Source: Nanosynbacter sp.
GTDB lineage: Bacteria; Patescibacteriota; Saccharimonadia; Saccharimonadales; Saccharimonadaceae
Assembly (NCBI GenBank): GCA_015257635.1
Contig: JABZJU010000027.1
Span: 1-6,657 of the forward strand
DNA length: 6,657 nucleotides
Reading direction: 5' to 3'
The position numbers and the translations under genes are program-made. Under the pieces are notes generated by a model, which did no database searches, was not told the origin of the DNA, and was given only the letters and a program-made list of their open reading frames with translations. The number at the start of each line of letters is the position of its first letter. Within the stretch, counting starts at the first letter, position 1. Below, one piece after another: positions 1-5,356 of the stretch.

Positions 1-132
1 TTCTAATTCTGAAAATCGTTTGTTTTTTACTGTAAAATCTGGTGAGCTGTAAGCATCAGGTTGCGCTAAAAAATTGCTTAAATCAGCTCGTTCATTTTTC
101 AGAGAATCCATATCTAAAGAAATCTTTGCCAT
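1..132 (-). CDS. prfA: Peptide chain release factor (probably RF1), N-terminal fragment
   Basis: Reading the minus strand from ATG at 132-130 gives 44 open codons to the window edge, beginning MAKISLDMDSLKNE and continuing with LAQPDAY, a charged stretch and KRFSELE. This fits the helical domain 1 of class I release factors, where a short-residue 'L..P....DP..F....KRF.EL' pattern is typical of RF1. RF1 recognises UAA and UAG at the ribosomal A site and triggers peptide release; the PxT and GGQ motifs that would prove this lie outside the window. Context supports the call: rpmE (bL31) lies just upstream on the same strand, and rpmE-prfA adjacency is common in bacteria. There is no Shine-Dalgarno. 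An extended -10 box (142-147) ends 9 bases before the ATG, so the mRNA is nearly leaderless. A second in-frame ATG at 111-109 is possible. RF2 (prfB) is the main alternative. Confidence 0.65.
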   Translation of the reverse strand, partial: MAKISLDMDSLKNERADLSNFLAQPDAYSSPDFTVKNKRFSELE

Positions 133-141
133 ATCTATAAA

Positions 142-150
142 ATTATATCA
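142..150 (-). promoter_or_regulatory. Extended -10 promoter for the release factor gene
   Basis: On the minus strand the sequence TGATATAAT gives a perfect TATAAT (147-142) preceded by the TGn extended -10 motif. No good -35 is seen at 17 bases. Transcription should start near 135-136, only two to four bases before the ATG at 132. It is back to back with the rightward promoter at 155-183. Confidence 0.5.
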
Positions 151-154
151 TACA

Positions 155-183
155 TTGACAAATGTTTCTCAGTATTGTATTAT
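155..183 (+). promoter_or_regulatory. Sigma70-type promoter of the ParB-like gene
   Basis: TTGACA at 155-160 is a perfect -35. A 17-base spacer leads to TATTAT at 178-183. The predicted transcription start is about 189-193, which coincides with the ATG at 193. Upstream start candidates (TTG 175, ATG 184) lie inside or before the -10 region and so would not be on the mRNA. Confidence 0.7.
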
Positions 184-192
184 ATGGTGATA

Positions 193-786
193 ATGAGAGA
201 ATGCAAGGTTGATTCGCGTGATTTGGTTTACGAAAATACTGATAAGTTGGTCGATGTTGGAAAATCGTCTGAGCTGGTGCAGTGTATTGAAGATCTTCCA
301 GAGGATATCCCAGCAAACGATCCGAGAGTTGAATTAATTGTGAAGAGTTTGTTTAAGATTGATACCAATCCAATAGAGAAGCCAGTTTCACTACGCGATT
401 TAAATGAATCAATTAAAGGCAATATTGCCGGTGAAATGAAAATATCTATATATGAGGGTGAGTGGCCTGATATGAGAGCGATTCCGGGATCTGACATTCC
501 GTTGCCGGTTGAATTATTTGTGGCTGCACCGATGATTAAAGATTGGCGAGAAGGGCGAGTGTCGGAATCGAAAGGTGGAAAAAGTAGCCGCGATATTATT
601 AGACAATACGCAGAAATGGATCCGAAAACTAGTCCTCCAATACGCAGTGTAGATGTTGTCATAGACTCTGACGGCGGAGTATTTTTGGCCTTGCAAGGTG
701 ACGGCGCTCACCGCTTATGTGCTGCAAAGATGCGGGGAGACCGTGAAATATTATGTCGCGAGATAAGTATTGTCAAGTTAAATTAA
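193..786 (+). CDS. ParB/sulfiredoxin-fold-like protein of unknown function, 197 aa
   Basis: The C-terminal part carries GDGAHRLCAAKMRGD (about residues 169-183), close to the 'DGxHRxxAAxxxG' motif of ParB-like nuclease/NTP-binding domains. It is preceded by strand-like segments (VDVVIDSDGGVFLAL), as expected for that fold. In known members this motif contacts phosphate of a nucleotide or contributes to catalysis; substrate and role cannot be read here. Residues 1-90 are acidic and match nothing I recognise. No signal peptide or membrane segment is seen, so it should be cytoplasmic. The start at ATG 193 is chosen because the promoter -10 ends at 183; 175 and 184 would precede the transcript start, so translation is probably leaderless. 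Seven isoleucine codons are ATA, unlike rpsB and tsf, which have none. The gene sits against the direction of the flanking rpmE and release factor genes, which suggests a later insertion. Confidence 0.6.
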   Translation: MRECKVDSRDLVYENTDKLVDVGKSSELVQCIEDLPEDIPANDPRVELIVKSLFKIDTNPIEKPVSLRDLNESIKGNIAGEMKISIYEGEWPDMRAIPGSDIPLPVELFVAAPMIKDWREGRVSESKGGKSSRDIIRQYAEMDPKTSPPIRSVDVVIDSDGGVFLALQGDGAHRLCAAKMRGDREILCREISIVKLN

Positions 787-794
787 TATAAAAT

Positions 795-822
795 AAAACC
801 GCCCAGTGATTGAGCGGTTTTT
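795..822. terminator. Bidirectional intrinsic terminator
   Basis: AAAACCGC (795-802) pairs with GCGGTTTT (814-821). The stem can continue past a C-A mismatch with CA/TG around the loop GTGAT. The plus strand ends in five T's (818-822). On the minus strand the stem is followed by TTTTATTTTATATTAA. It can therefore end both the rightward ParB-like gene and leftward rpmE, which would separate rpmE from the release factor gene. Confidence 0.8.
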
Positions 823-846
823 GAGTTGTCGGACTAATTTGTTAGA

Positions 847-1191
847 TTATTTAGTCTTTTTGTCTGATTTTGGAGAATCAGTTTTAGCTGCTTTTTTAGC
901 GTTAGCTTTCTTTGCTTTGTTTGCCAAAGCTGCTTTACGAGCTTCAGCGGCTGCTTGACGAGCCTTAAAGCGATCAACACGACCTTCGGTGTCGATAATC
1001 TTTTCCTCACCAGTAAAGAATGGGTGTGAAGCTGATGAAATGTGAACCTTAACTAATGGATATTCGTTGCCGTCTTCCCATTTGATAGTTTCGGTTGTTT
1101 GCGCTGTTGACTGAGTCAAGAACGCGAAGCCCGCTTGTTCGTCGCTAAATACGACAGGGCGATAGTTCTGTGGGTGAATACTGCTTTTCAT
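847..1191 (-). CDS. rpmE: Large-subunit ribosomal protein bL31, type B (zinc-free)
   Basis: The 114-aa product starts [15 protein letters not shown] and contains [25 protein letters not shown] and a DTEGRVDRF block, the standard bL31 type-B landmarks in order. bL31 bridges the 50S central protuberance to the 30S head. The paired cysteines of the zinc-binding type A form are absent, so it is the C-minus form. Ordinary type-B proteins are about 80-90 residues; here residues from about 75 on form a lysine/alanine-rich tail ([20 protein letters not shown] and further), likely helical or disordered and RNA-contacting. The start is secure because MKxxIHP is conserved. There is no Shine-Dalgarno: a near-consensus promoter -10 ends at 1201, so the leader should be only two to four bases. 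The gene faces the terminator at 795-822. Confidence 0.95.
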   Translation of the reverse strand: MKSSIHPQNYRPVVFSDEQAGFAFLTQSTAQTTETIKWEDGNEYPLVKVHISSASHPFFTGEEKIIDTEGRVDRFKARQAAAEARKAALANKAKKANAKKAAKTDSPKSDKKTK

Positions 1192-1200
1192 AACTGTTCA

Positions 1201-1229
1201 ATTGTACATAATTTATCGGAAAATGTCAA
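1201..1229 (-). promoter_or_regulatory. Promoter of rpmE, near-leaderless
   Basis: On the minus strand TTGACA (1229-1224), a 17-base spacer and TACAAT (1206-1201) form a near-consensus sigma70 promoter. The start of transcription is expected at about 1194-1195, two to four bases ahead of the conserved ATG at 1191. Confidence 0.75.
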
Positions 1230-1247
1230 AAGTCCGTAACCTTAACT

Positions 1248-1276
1248 TTGCTATTTTGGCGAAATTATGACATAAT
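1248..1276 (+). promoter_or_regulatory. Promoter of the 328-aa gene, leaderless
   Basis: TTGCTA (1248-1253), 17 bases and CATAAT (1271-1276) form a moderate sigma70 promoter. The seventh base after the -10 is 1283, the A of the ATG, so the transcript should be leaderless. The -10 lies within a perfect palindrome, ATTATG-A-CATAAT (1264-1276), a possible operator. It is divergent from the rpmE promoter; the two -35 boxes are 18 bases apart. Confidence 0.6.
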
Positions 1277-1282
1277 ATAGGT

Positions 1283-2269
1283 ATGATTGAGTTACCGACT
1301 AGTCCTGATGCTTTGAGTGAGTTAAGTCCAGTGGCGCCGCCAGATTTAACACTGCAAGCTCGAGATACTAGTCGAAATAATCCCGTTACCTATGTAGTTG
1401 ATGATGGATATATGGGCACAAGGACTAGTGATCCTCGTTTCAGGAAAATGCGACGCGAAACAACTGAATATAAAGCTCTGAATGAATTTTTATATTTTAT
1501 GAAAATGGTTGAGCCTTATGTACCCGATCACATAAAGGATGACGCTAAAGAATTAATAGATGAATTGGCGTTTTTGGGCATGCCGGAACTAAATTTCGCA
1601 GCAAATGCGTTAGCAAAAAGACTTAGGCACCATTTAGAAGTTGATAATAAGCCGGTCTATATTGACGTAGGAAATTCACTAAGTCAGTATCGTGCTAAAA
1701 ACGAGATGAAAAGTAGTCAGTATATTTTAAGTCTGGTCTTGTCTAAATTTCCAGACGATGAATTCGAAGAATATGAAGGTAGACTGAAAGTGTATGGCGG
1801 TAGGGGTGAGATTGACAAGAGTTCTAAGATTTTATTTCTTGATGATTGGATTATTGGCGGCGATCAGGTAAAGGAGCGAATTGCAGGATTTGAAGTGGAT
1901 AATGATCCTGAGAGCCATGAGGCAAGTGTTTTGGTTATGGCGGCTAGTGGAGATTATCTTGATAACGGCATAAGTGCGTACTCCCAGTATGGAGGAACGA
2001 TATATCCTGTAGAGGCTTGCTACGTGCTCAAGAATAGTCCTGACGCTGGGGGTATGAGTAGAGTAACGGGTATACATTCTTCGACCGATAACACATTTGG
2101 CTATGAAGTTGATGGTATAGCGTACTGTGCTATCGAAAGAGGAATTCTCAAAGGAGAGGGAATTGACGAGCTAAGTCTGCCCGCATTGGCAAATATAGTG
2201 CGACCGTATCGAAATGGTGAAAATTTCGATGGTTTATCGCGATTTAGACAATTGCTAGAGAAAGAGTAA
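1283..2269 (+). CDS. Unknown 328-aa protein with a phosphoribosyltransferase-like DD motif
   Basis: I do not recognise a named family. Residues 182-195, KILFLDDWIIGGDQ, have the shape of the PRPP-binding signature of type I phosphoribosyltransferases (four hydrophobic residues, two acidic, then a small-residue loop). W189 and Q195 depart from the usual pattern, so it is at best a divergent relative. A following strand-like segment (ASVLVMAASGDYL, about 214-226) and a GIHSSTDNTFGYE block (263-275) would fit a Rossmann-like core. Residues 1-60 are proline- and charge-rich and probably disordered; 61-120 are predicted by eye to be helical. No signal peptide or membrane segment is visible. The start ATG 1283 is where transcription should begin, and no Shine-Dalgarno exists. 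At least seven isoleucines use ATA, unlike rpsB and tsf. There is no clear terminator; the rpsB -35 begins four bases after the stop. Confidence 0.7.
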   Translation: MIELPTSPDALSELSPVAPPDLTLQARDTSRNNPVTYVVDDGYMGTRTSDPRFRKMRRETTEYKALNEFLYFMKMVEPYVPDHIKDDAKELIDELAFLGMPELNFAANALAKRLRHHLEVDNKPVYIDVGNSLSQYRAKNEMKSSQYILSLVLSKFPDDEFEEYEGRLKVYGGRGEIDKSSKILFLDDWIIGGDQVKERIAGFEVDNDPESHEASVLVMAASGDYLDNGISAYSQYGGTIYPVEACYVLKNSPDAGGMSRVTGIHSSTDNTFGYEVDGIAYCAIERGILKGEGIDELSLPALANIVRPYRNGENFDGLSRFRQLLEKE

Positions 2270-2272
2270 TAT

Positions 2273-2301
2273 TTGCAGATTTATTGACTATTTGGTATAA
2301 T
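2273..2301 (+). promoter_or_regulatory. Promoter of the rpsB-tsf operon
   Basis: TTGCAG (2273-2278), 17 bases and a perfect TATAAT (2296-2301) with an extended -10 TGG just before it. Transcription should start near 2308, giving a leader of about 70 bases, much longer than those of the other genes here. It begins immediately after the stop codon of the preceding gene. Confidence 0.75.
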
Positions 2302-2328
2302 TGCCAGGTAACTAATTTTAATGACACA

Positions 2329-2359
2329 ATCCGTTTCACACTCCAAATCGTGGGCGGAT
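2329..2359 (+). promoter_or_regulatory. Hairpin in the rpsB leader, possible S2 autoregulatory site
   Basis: ATCCG (2329-2333) pairs with CGGAT (2355-2359). The stem continues through two T-G wobbles and, after one bulged T, CAC (2337-2339) with GTG (2350-2352), leaving a ten-base loop. It lies between the predicted transcript start and the Shine-Dalgarno. Leader-mediated feedback by S2 is known for rpsB in some bacteria. That this hairpin does so is inference. Confidence 0.35.
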
Positions 2360-2367
2360 GAGGCAAA

Positions 2368-2372
2368 AGGAG
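2368..2372 (+). promoter_or_regulatory. Shine-Dalgarno that sets the rpsB start
   Basis: AGGAG six bases before ATG 2379. An in-frame upstream ATG at 2358 has no such site and lies within the leader hairpin, so the start at 2379 is chosen. Confidence 0.85.
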
Positions 2373-2378
2373 AAGAGA

Positions 2379-3107
2379 ATGTCTGTAAAGGTAGACATTA
2401 AGGCTTTGCTGGAGTCAGGTGTTCATTTTGGACACAAAACCAGCCGCTGGCACCCAAAGATGGCGCCATATATTCACAGTAAGCGTCAGGACAGTCACAT
2501 TATTGACTTGACTAAGACCGTTGAAGCTTTGGACAAGGCTTTGCCAGAATTGACAAAGATTGCTGCATCAGGCCGCAAGGTTTTGTTCGTTGGTACTAAA
2601 AAACAAGCTAAAGACGTTGTTCGTGAAGCAGCTGAAAAGATCAACCAGCCATACGTAGTTGAGCGCTGGATTGGTGGTATGTTGACTAACGGTTCAACTA
2701 TTGCTCAACAAATTAAGAAGTTGAAGAATCTTGAAAAGCGAATGGCTTCAGGTGACTTGGAAAAGCGTTATAACAAGCTTGAAGTGCAGCGTTTCCAGGA
2801 GGAAATCGACAGCTTGAATATGAAATATGGCGGCATCAAGGATTTGATGGGCAAGCCAGGCGCTGTTGTTGTAGTTGACGCATTGACCGACGCAAATGCA
2901 GTTCGCGAGGCTCAAACTTTGGGCGTGCCAGTATTTGCAATTGTTGACACCAACGTTAACCCAACAGGAATTGATTACGTAATTCCAGGTAACGACGACG
3001 CCGTTAAGGGTATTCAATTGCTATTAGACTACTTCACTGCGGCTGTTGCTGAAGGTGCAGGTAGTGTAAAAACTGAAGAAAAACCAGCTAAAAAAGAGGA
3101 GAAATAG
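2379..3107 (+). CDS. rpsB: Small-subunit ribosomal protein uS2
   Basis: The 242-aa product has the S2 landmarks in order: LLESGVHFGHKTSRWHPKM (about 10-28), KVLFVGTKKQA, the ERWIGGMLTN block, PGAVVVVDA, and DTNVNPTGIDYVIPGNDDA near the C terminus. Length is typical of the family (E. coli about 241), with a short lysine/glutamate tail. uS2 is one of the last proteins to join the 30S subunit, on its back near the head-body junction, and is needed for stable binding of S1 where S1 exists. It is the first gene of an operon with tsf, which begins one base after the TAG stop. The tsf Shine-Dalgarno lies within the last rpsB codons, so the two are likely translationally coupled. Isoleucine is encoded only by ATT and ATC, consistent with high expression. 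Confidence 0.98.
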   Translation: MSVKVDIKALLESGVHFGHKTSRWHPKMAPYIHSKRQDSHIIDLTKTVEALDKALPELTKIAASGRKVLFVGTKKQAKDVVREAAEKINQPYVVERWIGGMLTNGSTIAQQIKKLKNLEKRMASGDLEKRYNKLEVQRFQEEIDSLNMKYGGIKDLMGKPGAVVVVDALTDANAVREAQTLGVPVFAIVDTNVNPTGIDYVIPGNDDAVKGIQLLLDYFTAAVAEGAGSVKTEEKPAKKEEK

Positions 3108-3108
3108 G

Positions 3109-3705
3109 ATGGGTGTTTCTGTTGACGACATTAAGAAGTTGCGTGAATTGACTGGCGTAGGTTTGACGGACGCCAAGAAAGCTTTGATTGAAGCTGAAGG
3201 TGATTTCGACAAGGCCTTGGAGGAGATGCGTAAAAAGGGCTTGACGAAAGCTGAAAAGAAAGGTGATCGTGAAGCGCGTGAAGGTTTGATTGAAAGTTAT
3301 GTTCACTCTGGTCGAATCGGCGTTATCGTTGAGGTAAACTGCGAAACTGACTTCGTGGCTCGACTTGACGACTTTAAGACATTGGCGCACGAAGTTGCTA
3401 TGCAAATTGCAGCGATGAGTCCAAAGTATGTTTCTGAAGCTGACATTCCAGCAGAGGAAATGGAGCGCGTTAAAGCTGAACTTATGGCGAGCGAATCTTT
3501 GGCAAGCAAGCCTGAAGAAATGCGCGAAAAGATCGTTGAAGGTCAATTGAAGAAGCATTTTGCTGAGCAGGTTCTTATGAGCCAGGCGTATATTTTGGAC
3601 GATTCTAAGACTGTTGAACAGCACGTTAAGGAAGCGATTGCGAAATTAGGCGAGAACATCGTTATTCGTCAGTTTAAGCGAATTGAGCTGGGCGTAAGCG
3701 AATAG
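3109..3705 (+). CDS. tsf: Elongation factor Ts
   Basis: EF-Ts exchanges GDP for GTP on EF-Tu. The product has an N-terminal UBA-like domain (residues about 1-45, LRELTGVGLTDAKKAL) and the core nucleotide-exchange motif TDFVAR (80-85), followed by HEVAMQIAA (94-102). At 198 aa it belongs to the short class, similar in size to Thermus EF-Ts and well short of the roughly 283 residues of E. coli, so it lacks most of the second C-terminal subdomain. The Shine-Dalgarno AGGAG (3097-3101) is seven bases before ATG 3109. It is the second and last gene of the rpsB operon, ending at the terminator at 3723-3752. No ATA codons are used. The pyrH gene that often follows is not here. Confidence 0.97.
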   Translation: MGVSVDDIKKLRELTGVGLTDAKKALIEAEGDFDKALEEMRKKGLTKAEKKGDREAREGLIESYVHSGRIGVIVEVNCETDFVARLDDFKTLAHEVAMQIAAMSPKYVSEADIPAEEMERVKAELMASESLASKPEEMREKIVEGQLKKHFAEQVLMSQAYILDDSKTVEQHVKEAIAKLGENIVIRQFKRIELGVSE

Positions 3706-3722
3706 ATTTTCACGCAGAGAAG

Positions 3723-3752
3723 AAGTCGGCCGTAGCAATGCGGTCGATTTTT
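3723..3752 (+). terminator. Intrinsic terminator of rpsB-tsf
   Basis: A stem of about nine base pairs, TCGGCCGTA (3726-3734) with TGCGGTCGA (3739-3747), has a GCAA tetraloop. It extends by weak A-T and G-T pairs and is followed by five T's (3748-3752). Confidence 0.85.
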
Positions 3753-3779
3753 ATGCTTTCAATATTTATCATAAGCATA

Positions 3780-3808
3780 TTGACAATATTACAAATACGT
3801 GCTAGTAT
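3780..3808 (+). promoter_or_regulatory. Strong promoter of the small acidic gene
   Basis: A perfect TTGACA (3780-3785), a 17-base spacer and TAGTAT (3803-3808), with extended -10 TGC just before it. The -35 is embedded in a perfect palindrome ATATTG-A-CAATAT (3777-3789). A further inverted repeat ATGCTT...AAGCAT (3753-3758 and 3773-3778) lies directly upstream, so an operator is plausible. Expected transcript start is near 3815, giving a leader of about 47 bases. Confidence 0.75.
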
Positions 3809-3850
3809 TAGTACATATTAAAAAAGCGGCATATAGTCGTAAAGAAACAA

Positions 3851-3856
3851 AAAGGA
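3851..3856 (+). promoter_or_regulatory. Shine-Dalgarno setting the start at 3862
   Basis: AAAGGA five bases before ATG 3862. The longer reading frame from GTG 3799 would start upstream of the transcript start, inside the promoter, and is rejected. Confidence 0.75.
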
Positions 3857-3861
3857 ATAAT

Positions 3862-4161
3862 ATGAGTGAAACATTAATCCCAAATCCAGATTCTTCTCCC
3901 AATACAACAATTGACTGGAGCGTTTTAGAGGGAGATTATGATAAAGAGACTGATGTAAATCAGGCCAATCCAGAAACAACTACTGAACAGTTAGACAAAG
4001 CTGTGATGGACGTTATTGCTGCTAGAGAAGAGTTGTCTAAACTTTTAGAGGATCCAAAGGACTGGCCGGCTGCTAGAGAGCAATCCGTAGCACTGCAGGC
4101 TCTTATAAAGCATAGGAATAAATTAGCGGAACAAAGGGCTAATGAGCGACCTGCAGAGTAA
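3862..4161 (+). CDS. Small acidic protein of unknown function, 99 aa
   Basis: Not recognised. Residues 1-40 (MSETLIPNPDSSPNTTIDW onward) are rich in Asp, Glu, Asn, Thr and Pro and look disordered. Residues about 42-95 are rich in Ala, Leu, Glu, Lys and Arg without glycine (for example QLDKAVMDVIAAREELSKLL), suggesting one or two long helices, perhaps a helical hairpin around the DPKDWP turn. No signal peptide, membrane segment or cysteine is present. It has its own strong promoter with palindromes, a good Shine-Dalgarno and a terminator, so it is a monocistronic, probably regulated gene. The following terminator is shared with recF, which converges on it. A small regulatory or protein-binding role is only a guess. 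Confidence 0.75.
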   Translation: MSETLIPNPDSSPNTTIDWSVLEGDYDKETDVNQANPETTTEQLDKAVMDVIAAREELSKLLEDPKDWPAAREQSVALQALIKHRNKLAEQRANERPAE

Positions 4162-4183
4162 GTAGGGGTCGAGTAGAATAAAT

Positions 4184-4215
4184 AAATCCGCCTTCACGCG
4201 AGAGGGCGGATTTTT
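4184..4215. terminator. Bidirectional terminator between the acidic gene and recF
   Basis: AAATCCGCC (4184-4192) pairs with GGCGGATTT (4205-4213), extended inward by T-G and T-A pairs, with loop CACGCGAG. The plus strand ends in TTTTT (4211-4215). On the minus strand an AT-rich, T-containing stretch follows. The recF stop codon (4216-4214) abuts the stem, so it serves both converging genes. Confidence 0.85.
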
Positions 4216-5266
4216 ATTGTGTGGAAATTATTGAGCAGCCGTCTTTTTGGTGGCGCGCATCTGTCGTGGTGACGATGAATTGGTGATTCTGGATGGTTTC
4301 CTGAAGAAGTTTTTCGCGGGTGGCGTCTAGCTCCGAGAAAACGTCGTCTAGCAAAATGAGTGGTCGAGATTGGCTGACTTCCGTTTGAAGTTCTAGCTCT
4401 AATAATTTGAACGCCAGCATAATTGTACGCATTTCGCCACGTGAAGCAACTTTAATAGCGGGCTGATCATGGAGGAAAATTGTGAAATCTTCACGGTGTG
4501 GGCCGGCAGAAGTAAATCCTGTGACTATTTCATATTCGCGGGATTTTCCTAAGCGATTGAGTAGGGCTTGGTCGTAATTTTCCAGAGGTACAATAGCGCC
4601 ATATTCAATGGACAGTTGCGTATCTTTTCCCGCCAAAGATTCGTATAATTTTTTTATGCGGGGCTCGTTTATTTGGATAAATTTGGCTCGTTTTTGGGCA
4701 ATGTTGGTTGCGTATTGGACAAATTTTATATCCCAAGCAAACAGGTTGTCGCGCCAAATTGATGAGTCTTCCTGGTGGGATTTTAAGAGTTCGTTACGTT
4801 GTAAAAGAGTGCGATTGAAAGCTCTTAAATCTGTGTCGTATTTGGGGTCAAGTCGGGCAATTAAGCCATCCAGAAAGTCGCGTCGTCGGGACGGCGAAGA
4901 GGAAATTAATCTTAGCTCGCTTGGCTCAAACAAAACGACAGGCAAGCGGTTTTTTCTGGTTAAGACCTTTGATTTATTGTCATTGACGATGAATTCTTTG
5001 TTGATTTTTCCGGAAATTGAGTCTAGCTTAATACGTCGCTCGCCGAAATCGCCCTCCAGATGAATAATTGTTTGCGGGGCATTCAGTGTCATACAATCGC
5101 CAAGGCTGCCACGAAAACTACTGCCGCGCAGCGCTACATAAACCGCCTCGAGCAGATTCGTCTTGCCGGTGCCATTTGGTCCAACGATTACCGTACCAGA
5201 ATTGCTAAAAGTCGCTTCGTGTAGATGATAAGACCGGAAATTGTATAGCTTAATCTTAGAAATCAC
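4214..5266 (-). CDS. recF: DNA replication and repair protein RecF
   Basis: RecF is an ABC/SMC-like ATPase that binds gapped DNA and, with RecO and RecR, loads RecA. The 350-aa reading (E. coli about 357) begins ISKIKLYNFRSY, the family's N-terminal signature. Walker A GPNGTGKT is at residues 29-36, the ABC-type signature SRGEMR near 275-280, Walker B PLILLDDVFSELD at about 302-314, and a switch-like TTTDAR follows. Start: GTG 5266 matches the conserved N terminus; the frame stays open upstream to 5449 but that part would overlap frr and has no family similarity. The promoter -10 ends seven bases before the GTG, so translation is probably leaderless. It lies away from dnaA-dnaN-gyrB, its usual place, and is divergent from frr. 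Confidence 0.95.
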   Translation of the reverse strand: MISKIKLYNFRSYHLHEATFSNSGTVIVGPNGTGKTNLLEAVYVALRGSSFRGSLGDCMTLNAPQTIIHLEGDFGERRIKLDSISGKINKEFIVNDNKSKVLTRKNRLPVVLFEPSELRLISSSPSRRRDFLDGLIARLDPKYDTDLRAFNRTLLQRNELLKSHQEDSSIWRDNLFAWDIKFVQYATNIAQKRAKFIQINEPRIKKLYESLAGKDTQLSIEYGAIVPLENYDQALLNRLGKSREYEIVTGFTSAGPHREDFTIFLHDQPAIKVASRGEMRTIMLAFKLLELELQTEVSQSRPLILLDDVFSELDATREKLLQETIQNHQFIVTTTDARHQKDGCSIISTQ

Positions 5267-5272
5267 TCTGTT

Positions 5273-5281
5273 ATTATAGCA
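5273..5281 (-). promoter_or_regulatory. Extended -10 promoter of recF
   Basis: Minus-strand TGCTATAAT places a perfect TATAAT at 5278-5273 with an extended TGn motif; no convincing -35 at 17 bases. The seventh base after the -10 is 5266, the G of the GTG start, so a leaderless mRNA is predicted. Confidence 0.6.
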
Positions 5282-5302
5282 CGGGGCGTAAGGCAAAATT
5301 AG

Positions 5303-5331
5303 CAGACAAGACGCTTGAAGTTTGATATAAT
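5303..5331 (+). promoter_or_regulatory. Promoter of the frr operon
   Basis: A weak -35 CAGACA (5303-5308), 17 bases, and a perfect TATAAT (5326-5331) with extended -10 TGA. The transcript should start near 5338, leaving a leader of about 19 bases that holds the Shine-Dalgarno GGAGG (5348-5352). It is divergent from the recF promoter. Confidence 0.65.
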
Positions 5332-5356
5332 AACGGATAGATAAATTGGAGGAAAT

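Noticed and set aside
175..192. Upstream starts (TTG 175, ATG 184) for the ParB-like gene
   Set aside because: They lie in or before the -10 box and so upstream of the predicted transcript start; ATG 193 fits better.
228..662. Minus-strand open frame of 144 codons
   Set aside because: Antisense to the ParB-like gene; no promoter or ribosome site, Ser/Ile-rich shadow translation.
3088..3624. Minus-strand open frame of 178 codons
   Set aside because: Antisense to tsf, low-complexity Phe/Asn-rich product with no initiation signals; a shadow frame.
4608..5063. Plus-strand open frame of 151 codons
   Set aside because: Antisense to recF, with no promoter, Shine-Dalgarno or recognisable motif; a shadow of recF codon bias.
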